Assembly: GCF_001659605.2 (NCBI RefSeq) | Contig: NC_035167.2 | Location: 1,240,001 to 1,304,000, forward strand | DNA length: 64,000 bases | DNA from: Manihot esculenta | Taxonomy: Eukaryota; Streptophyta; Magnoliopsida; Malpighiales; Euphorbiaceae | Direction: 5' to 3' | Shown here: piece after piece, positions 29,943 to 48,925 of the stretch | Layout: each line of letters starts with the position of its first letter | Numbering within the stretch: the stretch's first letter is position 1 | Program-made: the position numbers and the translations under genes | Notes under the pieces: generated by a model | The model's database searches: none | The model's input: the letters and a program-made list of their open reading frames with translations, nothing else | What the model was told of the DNA's origin: nothing

Positions 29943-32764
29943 TAAGCTACTACATGTCATAATTTTTCATTATAATTTTTGAAATTTAATATAATAATTA
30001 TATATATAAATATATTGTATTGAAATTTAGTAGAATTATTTTTTTTAATAATAATAATCTTTTATATTTATATAATTGACAGTTGAAGTAGATCTATCAA
30101 ATCGAGGAAAGACAAGGATTGGGATGGCTGTTGATGGGTAAAACTATGATTGAAAATGACAAGTCTTATATTTTAAATTTATAAATTTGTTTTATTCCCT
30201 AATTAAATAGTCTAGCCCTGTCCTGTCCTGCCCTGCCCTGCTGACTTAGAATTTGGGAGAAATCATGGGTCAATGGTCATTTTGGATTTTTCTCTTCTTC
30301 CATGGTGGACGAATAATATAACTCGTGGAATCAGATTCTCAAAATGCACTCATGGATTCAAGGTTTCAGAAAAAAAAAAAAAAAAAATTCCAAAGTGACC
30401 AGAAAATAAAAAATATCGAAAAATGCATTCTTTTTTATATGTTATATATAATAGTAGAGGCTGCCACCTTTTCTATTAGAAAAGAAGAAAAGAAAAAACA
30501 TTATTTTGAATGACTATAAAGCTTTGACGTCTACAAGAGCTGTATTTCTGGAACATGGTACTTCGTACGTTTGATTTTAACTTCCACGTACTTTTTTTTT
30601 ATTCATTATTTTATATATAGAAATAATTATATATATAATTTATTAAATATTTATAATATTTTATCTATAAATTAATCATTTATTATCGATTATAATTTAT
30701 TAAGTCTACGTCCAATGGAAGAACATGTGCCTGAAGAAATGTCTCATTCATCCCTTGGAAATGAATCCGTAATTTTTCTTTGAAAAACAGCTAAGAGATA
30801 GTTAAATTCTTACGTTCTACGTCTTAATTGAGTTTGTGGTTCAACTATGAAAAATATTTAAATAAATTAAATAACTATTAGAAAATTTAAGTAGTTTATT
30901 ACTAAAAAAATATTTTCTGCATTTTTCTATTATTAAAATATTTAAAAATTAATTAATATAAAATATTTTTATCATTAAAAAAATATTAAATTATTTTAAA
31001 TAAGCGGTCACGGTAAAGTGTTATCTGTATAATTCCGGATTGGGTTTCTCATCTCTTCTCCTAGAGTTAAACTTTTCGCTTTTAGGATGAACAAAAAAAT
31101 TAATCGAATCAAATTAATTTAAAATTTTAATATATTTTTTATTTATTTCAATTCGATTTAATTTTTAATTTTAAAAATTTTAATTATTTTAATTTAATTT
31201 AATTTTAATTAAAAAAAATTAAAAAAATTAAACTGAATCGATTAGTGATAATAATATGTTATTGTAAATAATATTAAAAAATTAAATTATATTAAAATTG
31301 AAATATTTTAGTTAAATTTTAAAATAAGTGTAAAATATAAAAAATTTATTAAAAATTAAAATCGATCAAATTGAATCGAATCAAATTGATTCAATTTGAT
31401 TTGATTTTTAATTAAAATTAATTCGATTCAATTTTTATAAATATTAAAATTTTAATTTTCGATTTATTCAATTTAATTCGAGTTTAAATCGAAATGGTAG
31501 GCCCTACTCGCTTCTCCATAATCTCAATTTTGTGGTGTAAATAATCTGCCTAACGAATGAATTTTAATAAAATTTTATTTTGTTATTAATAAATTTTGCT
31601 TTTGATATATTAAAAAATTAATATATATAATTTATATAATCACACCGTCAAAAAAAAATAATAGTCTTTAATTCAAAAATCAAAATATTTGGAAAAATTT
31701 CAAATTGACCGTAAATCACTCTAGATAATTTATATTATTGTATTGGAGCGTGGACGTTAATTCATCAAAGTAATAATTTGAATATGACTTTGAATTTCTA
31801 ATATTACTGATAATGCATACATTTTCATGACTTGGAATTGGACTAACAAGCATTCCATAGACTTTTTACAATATATTAAATTTCTTTTTTTTCGTATCAA
31901 ATATATTAAATAAATATAATTGAAAATATATGATGGAATTAATTCATTCCTTCGCGAATAATTTATTGCGAGCAAAGTATTGAAATCATGCTTTAATTTT
32001 TTTTACATATGCCCTTATTATTAGTTCAAAAAATAATATGATATTTATATTTATGCCATTATTCACATGCTTATTAATTTCTCATGTTCGTATTAATTAA
32101 TAAAATAGACTAATTTATTAATAAAATAGATTGTTTGTCTCCATATATTGCGTTATGTATTACGTTTTCAGACAGATTAAATAGCTTCTTAAATTTTTCG
32201 ATGTATTTTGATATATCTTTATTGGTATGGGTTAATTTTTTAGAAAATTTTTTTCTTTTTAAGATAAAATTTCTTGGTTATAAAAAAATTAACTAAAAGT
32301 AAATTACAATATATTTTCCATCCTACAAAAATAGAACTAAGTTTTTTCATTGATCCTAAATTATAGACACTTTTTTTTTTTAAAAAAAATTAATTTATTT
32401 ATTATCTTATTAATATGTCCTTATTTAGTATATATGCATTAATTGAAAGGAAAATATATAAAATTCATTCCATTCATTTCAAATGTGGTTTTAGAAAATT
32501 TATTTAATTCCACTTTAGAAAATTAAGAAACTACTATTTTTTTCTACCTTTACCTTGTTTATTATTATATTATTATCCACAATAAATTTATCTCTTGGTC
32601 AATATTAATATTGAATAAAAATTAAAGAGTATATTAGGAAAAAAATCAATAAAATAAAGATTTTTTATATAAAAAAATATAAAAATCAAGAAAATTAATG
32701 GGTTACCTAATAGAAGGAAATATTATATATGGTAATTAAACTTACTCTATTTGATTTTTTTTTG

Positions 32765-32799
<35 letters not shown>

Positions 32800-33390
32800 A
32801 ATTTCTTAGAAATAAGTAGATGAAAATATATATATATTTTTTTATCAATTTCCCATATTACCTTAAACAACATAAATACAGGAAATATTTGATAAGGTTT
32901 AATCATATTAAAATTCTATAATAAATCTCCTGACATGATTCAGTGTATCTACTAAGTCTCCAATCCTAATCCAATCTATCATATTAGTAAATTATTTTTA
33001 AGAAAATAATTATTTTTTATTATTTAATTACAATATAAAAAAAAAAGCAACAACCTCCATTGAAATTAAAAAATTAATTAACTTTCACTTTTAAATTAAT
33101 AAAAGTTTGTTGAATAGATGAAAGAGTATGTTCCACGATTACAGCTAGCTTTGTCAAAGCTCTAGTCTGATGGAATTATCTGAAAAATTATATAATTTTA
33201 TTAAACTTTCTCATTTTTGTTAATAGAAAAGAATGACCAAAAGGAATGTCAACTTTAAGAATGCATCTTTCCAGAGTTTTTATTTTCTTTTTTTAATGGA
33301 AAAAAGGTGGCAATTAATCTCGTTGGATTTCCTATTTAAGGAAAATTTCCTAGGAAAGTGATGAGACGATGACAATAGACCAAGATAACG
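29943..33390. other. Spacer between GH1-C and GH1-D
   Basis: No gene supported. 29943-30600 mirrors the region after GH1-A. 30690-30790 (AGAACATGTGCCTGAAGAAATG) is the reverse complement of 42040-42140. 31090-31500 is a copy of the AATTGAATT-type repeat. 31680-33150 matches 14690-15540. A (TA)n microsatellite lies at about 32766-32797. Confidence 0.6.
31090..31500. repeat. Dispersed AT-rich repeat (possible MITE)
   Basis: About 410 bp of AATTAATCGAATCAAATT-type sequence, bounded by less AT-rich DNA and ending near GGCCCTACTCG. It corresponds to the reverse complement of 41150-41620 and resembles 1-370 and 21490-21800. No transposase; terminal repeats not established. Confidence 0.5.
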
Positions 33391-33430
33391 ATGCATGCAC
33401 ATCACCACGTCAGCCATCTCTCATCAACTC

Positions 33431-33438
33431 TATATAAA
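33431..33438 (+). promoter_or_regulatory. TATA box of GH1-D
   Basis: TATATAAA about 67 bp before the ATG, with GATGCATGCA at 33390-33399 upstream. The farther upstream DNA is unlike that of A and C and lacks their antisense LTR. Confidence 0.65.
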
Positions 33439-33504
33439 GGGAGCATTGCCAAGAACTGAAAATCAGTCAAGCACTTCAAATCATATTAATATACCATTGT
33501 TATA

Positions 33505-36441
<2,937 letters not shown>

Positions 36442-37715
36442 AGTACTAGACCATCAATCAGTATTTACTAGAGATATTAATATTATTTTTTTATAAATTG
36501 GAATTAAATTAATTAATTGCAATGCCTTGAATTCCAGGCATGCCTTGTTGTAATTCTCTGGTTCTATCTTTTAATAAACATCATATATTATCCTTTTGAG
36601 TTGTGATCTAATTGAAACTTGGCATCCTTTTGAACTTATGTTCAGATTTATGAAGAAGATTAATTTGTTCTCATCCTAATTTTTTTTTTTACCCTTCGCT
36701 TAATTTATAAAATTCTCTCTGGTGCTGAAAAAAAATCTCGCTAATTAGTCCATTCATTAAATCTCGGTTTGTCATGTTTGATGCGTTAGTGTTACCATGA
36801 TTATCTACTTATGATATTTTGTTTAATATTTGTGGCTTATCCCCATTTTTACAAGAATAATACAGAATATTCTAATCTAAATGTTCCGTTGCATAGGTGT
36901 ACATATAAATTTGTACGTATAAATTTGCCAGCTGATTTGGTTTGAAAGGAGTTTAAACCAAATGCCGCAAGATTCCAAATAAATGTTAAAATTGGGCTCA
37001 TGACATATGAGCCTTACGAGCTACCAAATTACTCTACCACGCGTGATGAAGAAAAAAACCGAGATTGACTGTGCCCTTCAACCATATATATATATATGCA
37101 CAATCTTTTGATATCCTATAAGAAAGGAAATACATAATTTTTTTTAAAGAATATATAAATAAGTATTTTTAAATATTTTTTAGGGAAAACCTTTTTTTTA
37201 TAGGAAAACGAAAGGGGAAACTTAATATTAATATAAACTTCAGTCATATACAAATTATTAACAGAAAATTATAAAGGATAAAGTGATTGTTTTCTTTGAT
37301 ATTTTTGGTTCTAATTGTGATTTAAAATTAAAATTTTATAGTTTCAAAAAAATATTTTAATATTATTAAATTAAAATTGGTTCATAAATAAAGTAATTGT
37401 TAATATAGTTAATATATTGGATTCAACTATTAATTAGTTTTTTTTTTCAGCAACAGAGAGAATTTTAATAATTAAGAGTAGAATTGGGAAAAACTTAAGA
37501 TAAAGCAGATCTTAATTTTCTTTGCTTATTGTTTTCACATATAACAGAACTAATAAAAAGAATAATGTAAAATATTTATTCAAAGAATTACAACAAAGGC
37601 ATGCCTGGAATTCAAGGCATCATCAAAATTTTATTACAAGACATTTTAAATAATTAATTTAATTCTAACTTATAAAAAGAATAATAATAATGTATCTCTA
37701 ATTTCGATCCATGAT
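36442..37715. other. Tail-to-tail spacer between GH1-D and GH1-E
   Basis: Contains the 3' ends of both genes: AATAAA at 36573-36578 for D, and TTTATT at 37575-37580 (AATAAA on the minus strand) for E. No open gene. This is the centre of the D/E inverted duplication. The E-side half (37190-37480) recurs at 43880-44170 downstream of F. Confidence 0.65.
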
Positions 37716-40457
<2,742 letters not shown>

Positions 40458-40521
40458 AACAATGAAATGTGAATATGATTTAGAAGTGATTGTGTGATTT
40501 TCAGTTGTGGGCAATGCTCCC

Positions 40522-40570
40522 TTTATATAGAGTTGAGGAGAGATGAGTAACGTGTTGAAATGCATGCATG
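40522..40570 (-). promoter_or_regulatory. Promoter of GH1-E: TATA box and RY-type motif
   Basis: On the minus strand TATATAAA (40529-40522) is preceded by CATGCATGCA (40570-40561). The arrangement is the same as before A and C. Confidence 0.65.
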
Positions 40571-41149
40571 ATTTGGTCTACTCTCTTCGTCTTATGAATT
40601 TCTAGGAAATTATGCTAACCAAGAATCCCACGAGGTTGCCAACGTTTTCTATTATACAAGAGAAAAATACAAAATTCTTTTGAAAAAATATAGTACTTTG
40701 ACTTTTATACAAGCTGCAATTGTGGAAGGTACTATTCCCTGTCTTTGATTTCCACATCAACAGACTTCCAATAGTTTAAAACTGCCTAGTTGTTTAATTT
40801 AAAAGAGAATAATTATTTTTATATCCCTGTTTTTTTATTTAATTTTTTATTAATTATGTTTAAAATACCAAAATACCCTTAAAAATAACTAACATATGCT
40901 TTAAATTGATATAAAAGTAATTTATTCATTTGAAAAATATTTCCACCAACCATTTTTTATCATGTACGGTTAAACCGATTTTTTTTATCAAACTGCTAAA
41001 CGGAATTGATTTGACGGAAAGAAAAAGAAAAATTACTTTTTTGTAAAGAGAAATTCTTTTCTAGATTTTACATTTCCCTTTAGACTTTTACACATGCAAG
41101 TCTCCTGTCTCCTCCGATCTCTACAAAAGCTTTCAAAAAGAGTTACTTT

Positions 41150-41620
41150 GTAAGGTGAACATTCAAAACCGTTCAATTTAAAATTAAATTGAATTAAATA
41201 AATTAAAAATTAAAATTTTAATATTTATTAATATTAAATTAAATTAATTTTAATTAAAAATCAAATCGAATTAAATCAGTCTAATTTAGTTTAATACGAT
41301 TCGATTTGATCGAATTGAATTTTTAATAAATTCTTTATTTTATACACTTTACTTTTAATATTTTAAAACTTAATTAAAATATTTTAATATTAATATGATT
41401 TAATCTCTATATTATTAAAAATAATATACAATTATCATTATATCGATTCGGTTTGATTTTTTCTAATTTTTTATGATCAAAACTGAATCGAATCGAAATA
41501 ATCGAAATTTTTAAAATTAAAAATCGAATCAAATCGAAATAAATAAAAAATCAAACTGAATTTTCAAAATAATTTGATCCGATCGATTTTTTCAATCTGA
41601 ACTGAATATTACTCGGCTCT
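41150..41620. repeat. Dispersed AT-rich repeat (possible MITE), inverted copy
   Basis: Reverse-complement counterpart of 31090-31500 (GATTCGGTTTGATTTTTTC, ACTCGGCTCTACT end). Confidence 0.5.
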
Positions 41621-42668
41621 ACTCACATGCTATGCTAGATTTATTTTTATTTTTTATTCATTTTAAACTACACACTTTAAAGTAAAAATAGTTAAATAAT
41701 TTTTATATTTAAAAATTAATATTTTATAATTATTTGAACAGTCTTGGAGTCTTTGTGTATAGATCATTTATATAAATATAATGAATTAGTTGGCCATAAT
41801 CTAACGTTAGATTTCTTAATTACAACTTTCAGATTTATTTATATCTTTGAGAGTTTGAATTATTTGACCCATATTAAAGTAAATTTAAGATTTCATTTGA
41901 ATTTAAATTATAAATATTTTAAATTATGAGAATTTCAAAATAGCAAAAGAAAAAAAAAATTTCAAATTACTTATATTTTCTAATAGTTATTTAAATTGTT
42001 TTCCTGAGAATCTGAATCACGACGTATTACACAAGAATAAAACTATTCATTAGCCATCTTTGAAGGAAAACGATCGGATCCATTTCCAGGGGATGAATGT
42101 GACTTTTCTTCAGGCACGTTCTCTTCCTTTGGACCAGACTTTTCTTTTTTTTAACAAAAAAACAAAAAATATAGCCTCTGTTTTATTTTTTCAGACAATC
42201 ACTTTAAAATATATTTTATTTTTTAAAAAAAAATTTATGAAAATTTTTTTCGATAAAATAACTTATTTTTTATTATTAAATTTTATTTATTTGTTAAAAA
42301 TATTTTTTATTTAAAAAATATTTTTCATAAAAAATATTTTTAATGGTAATTTATATTATTAAAAAATATTTTTAATGGAAAATATTTTTTAATAATATAA
42401 ATTATTTTTTATTATGTAATTTTAATTTAAAAAATTAAATTTATTAATAAATTTATATAGAGAGATTTTAATAAGAATATGAAAATGTGAAAAATAATTT
42501 TTTATTTTTTTAAAAGAATTATTTTTCTTAAAATAGATTATTTTTCTTTTTATCAGAATAATATTTTTATTAATTAAATTGTTTAAAGATAAAAATATTT
42601 TTATTAACTAAATTGTTTAAATGTTTCAAATATTAAACAATGTTTTTATACATAGGTAACTAATTTAT

Positions 42669-42955
42669 GATTATTTTATAATATTTTTAATTTATATATT
42701 ATGTATTATAATTTTAAATTATTTGTTGATATAAAAAATTATATTTAAAAAATTGTAATTCATAAATTGTAAAATGGTAATATGATATAAATAAAAAATA
42801 AAATATAATTTATTATTATTTTATAATATTTTTAATTTATATATTATAATTTTAAATTATTAATTTGTTGATATAAAAAATTATATTTAAAAAAATTATA
42901 ATTTATAAATTGTAAAAAAAGTAATATAATATAAATAAAAAATAAAATAAAAAAC
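42669..42955. repeat. Tandem duplication, about 145-bp unit
   Basis: TTATTTTATAATATTTTTAA occurs at 42671 and again at 42816. The following ~130 bp repeats with small changes (TTGTTGATATAAAAAATTAT in both). Confidence 0.7.
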
Positions 42956-43254
42956 ACTAAAAAGTGATTAGAAAAATGCTATTAACATGTTAAAAATAAT
43001 TAAAAAATTCAGAGAAATTTCTTATCTATCATCTCATTCTTTATATTATGAGCAATTTGTTATTAAATGTACAAAATGAAAAATATTAATTATTATTCGA
43101 TAAAAAAAATTCATTTCATAAAGTTTTTTTTTTTTTTTTTATGCTCTTCAGCTGTTTTGACATTCTGCTATTAGTTGCGCTTTTTGTTTCCATTCGGCGT
43201 TCTTTGGTCAATGGTCACTTTGGATTTTTCTGTCCATGCATGCCCAACGAATAA

Positions 43255-43770
43255 GTTAAATGTTTTTTAGAAAAATCTACAATTTAGTCCTTCAATATTA
43301 TTATTATTAATGACTTAGTCCCTATATTTTTAAAAATTTATTAAAATATTTTTATTTTTTCCTTTCATTTATAAAATAAGCATTTTGTTCTTTTTTCATT
43401 ATAACTAGATAAAAAATAAGAAAGAAAATTTTTAAAACTCAATTTTATTCTCAATAAATTTTCTTATTTAATCTATGAATTTACTATTATTAATAAGTTA
43501 GTCACTGTATTTTTAAAAATTTATTAAAACGTTTTTATCCTTTCTATTCATTAACAAAATAGTCCATTCTTCTTTCAGAGAAGATTAAAAAAAATAATAA
43601 TTTAATTTTTTACTATATTTTTAAAGGTAAAAATATATAAAATTGAATGGAATGATAATTTTATGGATGAAAAGAGAAGCTAATAACATTTTAATAAATT
43701 TTTCAAAATTGAGAAATTAACTAGTTAATAATGGCAATATCCAATAAATAAATATTAAATTTTTTTTTGT
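43255..43770. repeat. Foldback-like AT-rich repeat
   Basis: Two direct copies of a TTAGTC..TATTTTTAAAAATTTATTAAAA unit (about 43300 and 43495). A third, reverse-complemented copy lies near 43690-43750 (TTTTAATAAATTTTTCAAAA..TTAACTAGTTAATAATGGC). It resembles a MITE with long inverted ends. Confidence 0.5.
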
Positions 43771-44499
43771 TGTTGCATAATTTTTTTTTATATATTCTAT
43801 ATAAAATAAAAAAAAATTATATACTTTTTTGAAGTGCATGTAAATAAGCTTTTTTATTTTTAAACCAAATAGTTTGAGGGGAATTTTTTTTTTTTAAGGA
43901 AAACCAAAAGGGGAAACTTAACATTAATATAAGCTTCAGTCATATGTATTATCTACATTCCAAACTTTTTAGTTTGGTCTGCAACTAATTATTAATATTA
44001 TAATTATAAAATAATAAAGAGATTATTTCTACTTGTGATTCAAATCTAAAATTTATTAAGTTAAAATTAGTTCATAAATAAAGTAATTGTTAATATAGTT
44101 AATAATATATTGGATTCAACTATTAATTAGTCTTTTCTTTTTCAGCAAGGGAGAGAATTTTTATTAATTAAGGTTCCAATTGTTTCACGAAAAAAAAATT
44201 CAGTAAAATATTTTTTGTATTTTTTGACATTTGAAAAACTCAAAAAAACTGAAATTTTTTTGATGTTTAGAGAACTCAAAAAATTTAGTTAACGAAAAAT
44301 ATTTTTCTGATTAAAGAAAAAAATAAGTTATTTTAAGGAAAATCTTACTCTTTTAAAAGAGAAAATTATTTTCTGTACTTGAAATATTTATTAAGCGTTT
44401 TATATATAAATTTATTAATAAAATTTATTTTTTAAATTAAAACAAAGCAATGGAAAATAAGCTATTTTATTAAAAAATATTTTATATAAAAAATATTTT

Positions 44500-46585
44500 T
44501 TATAGAAATATAACTATATTTAAGAAACTAATATTCCTATATGAAAAGATATTAACCACTTACCATTCTCAGTAATATAAATTACTGGATTGTTATATCA
44601 ATATTTTGTGTAATTCAATAAATGTCGTATGCCTTTCGGATAAATGTAAAACCAAGGTGAGTAAGCCTGCAAATTGATTATTATGTTAATCATAAATCCA
44701 TAAATACATAATTCATCTTTTTTTTTTTTTCAATTCTTTAATATACTAACCTGTGGACCAATAAGATTGCCGTCATAATCATAAGTTGCAAAGTAAAAGT
44801 AAAAAAAAAAAAGTTCATTAGTTAAACATTCTACAAAAAAAAAAAATAATAACTTATCAAAAAGATTAGTTATAGATATGAACTTATGAGTTTTAGTGAT
44901 GTTACTGTCAGTTTTGTATCTTACACAATTTGAATCAATTGAAACATTTGGTTTTGCATAATATGAAGTGTAGTATTGTAGTCCAATAAAATCATACGAT
45001 CCTCTAAGTAATTGAGTTTCTTCATCGATAAAATTAAGCAATTTATCTCCAATTAAATTTTGTACGGTTTTTGGATATTGACTATAAGTTAAAGGATCCA
45101 TCCGCCTGAAAAATACAAAATACATGTTCTTAAATACTTATGCACATGATAAAGGCTTAATTTGCTAGGTTAATTTGAAAGAAAGACTCACAATCCAAAC
45201 ATGAAATCGAGGGATGTTCTAGATGCTTCTATATCAATTCTTCTATTGGAGAGAGGCTCAAACCAAAAGGTGAAAAGTGTTATTCCAATTTTACCTTTTT
45301 GAGTTGTCTACAAATTTAATAAAGTAATAAGCTCAAATTTCTAAACATATTTGTCAGAGAAAGAAAATATAACATACATTGTATATCTATAAATATACCT
45401 GATAATTTTTTTTTATATACTTGTACAGCTTTAGAATGAGAAAGTAGCAAATGGTAAGCAACTATGTAAGGTTCAATGGCTGAGTTTCCAACACGACATT
45501 GATTATTCACCCAAGATGAGCATCGACCAGGAGCAAAAAATCCATCATCATGGGCGAATCCACTAAGAGCCCATGGTTTATTAAAAGTCATCAAATGCTT
45601 TACTCGATCACCAAATCTTTTAAAGAGGAGATTAGCATATTCACGGAAATCTTCTCTGTAAATAATTTATATAATTATTCAATTACATATTTACTACTCA
45701 AATGAGAAAATAATTATTGACTTAAAATATAATATTGTGATTTAAAAATATATACTTACACAATATTACGACTTAAAAAGCCACCATATTTATTTTCTAG
45801 AACTTGAGGGGTATCCCAATGAAAAAAGATATTTGATATGATTTAGTTGCAGTTGGTCATATTTGCCATTGTATTATATGGTTTTTAAGTCTTAAAAAAA
45901 CAGAGATAATTATCACCTTGTTTTATTGTTTCGTTAATAATTCTAATGTAGAATTCAATCCCTTCTTCATTCACTCCTTTCTCGTCTCCTCCCACCTAAA
46001 TATTCAAATTAAAAATAAAATAGATAAGAATGATATAAAGAAAATTTTATAATGTCAACACATATTAATAAAAATTTAATTTTGCTAAATAACTTATTGG
46101 GTATAACTCTGGACCACAAAATGGAAAATTGAAAAGCGTTTTAATTTTTTTCTTATTTAATTTTATAATTAATAATAAATAAGGATTTCTAAAATAAGAG
46201 AATGAATATTATACCTGATAGCGATGATAGAAATCAACAGCGACGTCCCCATTACTATTATCTCTTATTCTCTCTACAAGATTATATAGAAATCATTAAT
46301 ATTTTATATATTAATATTTTATATATTAGTCATAGAAGAATGAACATGAGATTGAGACTTATATTACAAAGAAATATAGGAAAACCAATAAGAAAAGGCT
46401 TAAAACTATACCTGATAGGCAGAAGTAGCTGTTCCAAAAATGAGGTCATCTGGAAAGTAACTACGATCAAAATCTACAGGGATGTCGTCAACATCATTTG
46501 CCATTGTTGGTTTTGTAAGAGCCAACAAGCTTATGAGGAAGAAGATGAGCATCCCTATGAGCTGAAGCTTAGAAGCCATAGGCAT
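44500..46585 (-). pseudogene. GH1-F pseudogene (no exons 2, 12, 13)
   Basis: Closest to GH1-E. On the minus strand exon 1 is 46585-46412 (MPMASK, 174 nt, open) and exon 3 is 46273-46215; exon 2 and flanking intron DNA are deleted. Exon 4 keeps only its 3' end and its donor is changed (AATAAGT for AGTAAGT). Exon 6 has lost its 5' end. Exon 7 reads TFNKP: the acid/base Glu is Lys (codon 45579-45577). Exons 8-11 are recognisable and ITENG survives. Exons 12 and 13 are absent; the homology stops in intron 11 near 44503. The DNA before its ATG is not a promoter but an inverted GH1 scrap. Confidence 0.88.
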
Positions 46586-46587
46586 AA

Positions 46588-46770
46588 CGTTGCAAGTGGT
46601 TTCTATAATTAATACCAAAGATATTAGTTATTTACTTTAAAAATTCTTATTTATTCTCGCATATTAAGTTTGACGGAAAATTAATTAAAATTGATGTGGC
46701 AGAAAGATATACAAAACGTTAAAAATATAAGTTTTAATGCCTTTTAAATTCTTTATTTTATGGTCTATTG
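46588..46770 (+). pseudogene. GH1 exon 3-4 scrap, inverted relative to F
   Basis: Plus-strand reading GCAGAAAGATATACAAAACG..AGTTTTAATGCC matches GH1 exon 4 (EDIQNVKNMGFNA region). It is the reverse complement of 2390-2584. It joins the 5' end of F at AAC (46586-46588), leaving F without upstream DNA. Confidence 0.65.
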
Positions 46771-48762
46771 TCTATTAAAAGCTAATTGGACTCAAAAATT
46801 CAAAATTTAGTGTGAATTCTAAATTATATCTAATTTTTTAATTTTTGTATAGAATATTTAAACTTTTAAAATTAGTTATAATTGTAATCATATTTTTAAA
46901 TCAATTTTGATAAAAATAAATGTGATGTGAACAAGATAGACCGTAATATTTTACGGTCTAATATTATTTTAACTTTTCAAATAATTTGGTGTGATTAGGA
47001 TTTTGACTTTTGTATAAGCGTATTGAAAGTGAATAGGTGATTAGTTTTTAAATGTTTACCAGAGTAATTCAGATTTTTTTTTATTTTAAAAATAAAAAGT
47101 TGATAAATTTTTGAGTTTAAATTTGATAGCTTAATTAATTTAAAATTTTCATATTCACGATCAGAAAATAGAATGGTATCCGTTATATAATTTATTAATT
47201 ATATTCACTTTTTTACCTTCAAATAAGAAAAAATTAACTGGTTAATTTGATTTAATTTCTAAATTAGTTACATTAAATAAAATTATAATATATTTTTATT
47301 TTATTTTATTAAAATTATGATAAAAATATGTATTAAAAATTATTTAATGTTTCATTTTTATGCTAAATCTGAATCTAAATTTAACCAACTAAATTTAATT
47401 TAATCAAGTACATACTATCAATTTAATTATTTATTGTAATTTACATCCTATTTATTTGGTAAAATATTTTTTAAAATCCTTTTATAATTATTTTTTTCAT
47501 AAAAAAAATTAATCAACTTTTTGAAAAATAACTTGTTTATTTCAAACAAAAAGTCATTTTATAGATTTTGACAATCTATATAAAACTAACATTTTTCTAT
47601 ACATGAGTCTTTTTCAAATTAACTTTTTTTTTTATATAATTGCAATTAAATAATTAAAAAAATTATTTTCTTTGAAAAATAATTTATGATACATTGAATT
47701 AGGAGACTTAGTAGATACACTGGATTATGTTAGGAGACTTGTTATACAATCCTATTATGATCAAACCTTATCAAATATTTCTTTTGTGTCTGAAGCTGTT
47801 GATTCGTCCACCATGGAAAAAGATTGACCCATAATTTCTCACAAGTTTTAAGTCAGCAACGCATGGCTATTCAAGCAAATTTATAAATTTACATATAAAT
47901 ATTTTAATTTAAGACTTGTCAACTTCACTCGTAGTCTTTCCCAATCCTTTTCTTTTCTCGATTTGATAGATCTATTTCAACGGTCAATTATATAGAAGGA
48001 AAATCTTTGGCAAAAGAATATAAAAGGAAAATAGTTAATAAATATAATGTATAGCAACATAATTACAAATATATAAATATAAATAAAACTTTATATTTTT
48101 ATATTTTTTTATTAAATTTATATACTGCATGCACTTTTTTAGAAACTATAATGTAAATTAACGTGAAAAAAAAATTATTATGATATATAGTTGCTTATTC
48201 ATCTACTATAGATGAAGATAAAAACCGAAAATGACAGTTGACCTGTAATGTTAATTTATTGACAAAAGAATTCTCCAGCAGACATGGAGGAACACTGGAC
48301 GCCAAGTAAGAACAGAAATGGCAAAAATTATTTTTATTATTAAATTTTATTTATTTGTTAAAAAGAATACAGAATTTTTTATTCTTTTTGAGAGGTTTCC
48401 TAATAACTTCTTTTAATTATTGAAAATAAAAAACTATAAACTATTAATCGATAAAAAAATCATAAATTTTCTTGACGCTAGCTCTGCCATTAGTTTTGTC
48501 CTTTCAGTTCTCATTTGGCGTTCATTCCACTGCATGGAGAAGTCTTTGGTCAATGCATAAACATATCTTAAATCTTTTTTGATTATTGTTTTTACAATGG
48601 AATACAACTAATCAAGAAAATAATGTCTAATATTTATTCAAAGAATTATAATAAGGCATATGCTGAGAATTCAAAGGTATCACCAAAATTTCCATACAAG
48701 ACATGAATTTAATTCTAACTCATAAAAAAAAATAATATATCTCTAATTTCAATTCGAAAAAT
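46771..48762. other. Inverted copy of the left-hand spacer
   Basis: To about 48340 this is the reverse complement of roughly 720-2390 (for example TACATGAGTCTTTTTCAAAT at 47602). 48340-48762 is the reverse complement of the DNA downstream of GH1-B (21076-21480). It includes the inverted-arm module at 48205-48560. No gene. Confidence 0.65.
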
Positions 48763-48925
48763 CTAATTTGATGAATTTAAAAAATCGTAAACCAAATAGC
48801 TATTGTTTAGTGATTTTTATTAAATTATTTTTATAATCAATGTAATATAGACCAAATATTGAAGTAGCAGCCATGATTAGAGAGACTAATTAAGAATTAT
48901 CTTTGATGTTAACATTATATTCCAT
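48763..48925 (-). pseudogene. Scrambled GH1 exon 13 fragment
   Basis: On the minus strand the last ~100 bases of exon 13 (FGLYY-like to the TAG at 48765-48763) are preceded by a piece of intron 12 end (TAATCATGGCTGCT), and that by the first bases of exon 13 (AATATAATGTTAACATCAAA). This order differs from every intact copy. It is most like GH1-B. Not functional. Confidence 0.65.

Larger units (their letters stand above)
40571..44499. other. Spacer between GH1-E and pseudogene F
   Basis: No gene supported. It holds the dispersed AT-rich repeat (41150-41620), the 42040-42140 module, an AT-rich tandem duplication (42670-42960), the conserved CTGCTATTAG..GGTCAATGGTCA module (43147-43255), a foldback-like repeat (43255-43770), and from 43880 a copy of the DNA downstream of E. 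Confidence 0.6.

Noticed and set aside
41744..42314. Open frames in AT-rich DNA upstream of GH1-E
   Set aside because: Low-complexity composition with no conserved relatives in the window.
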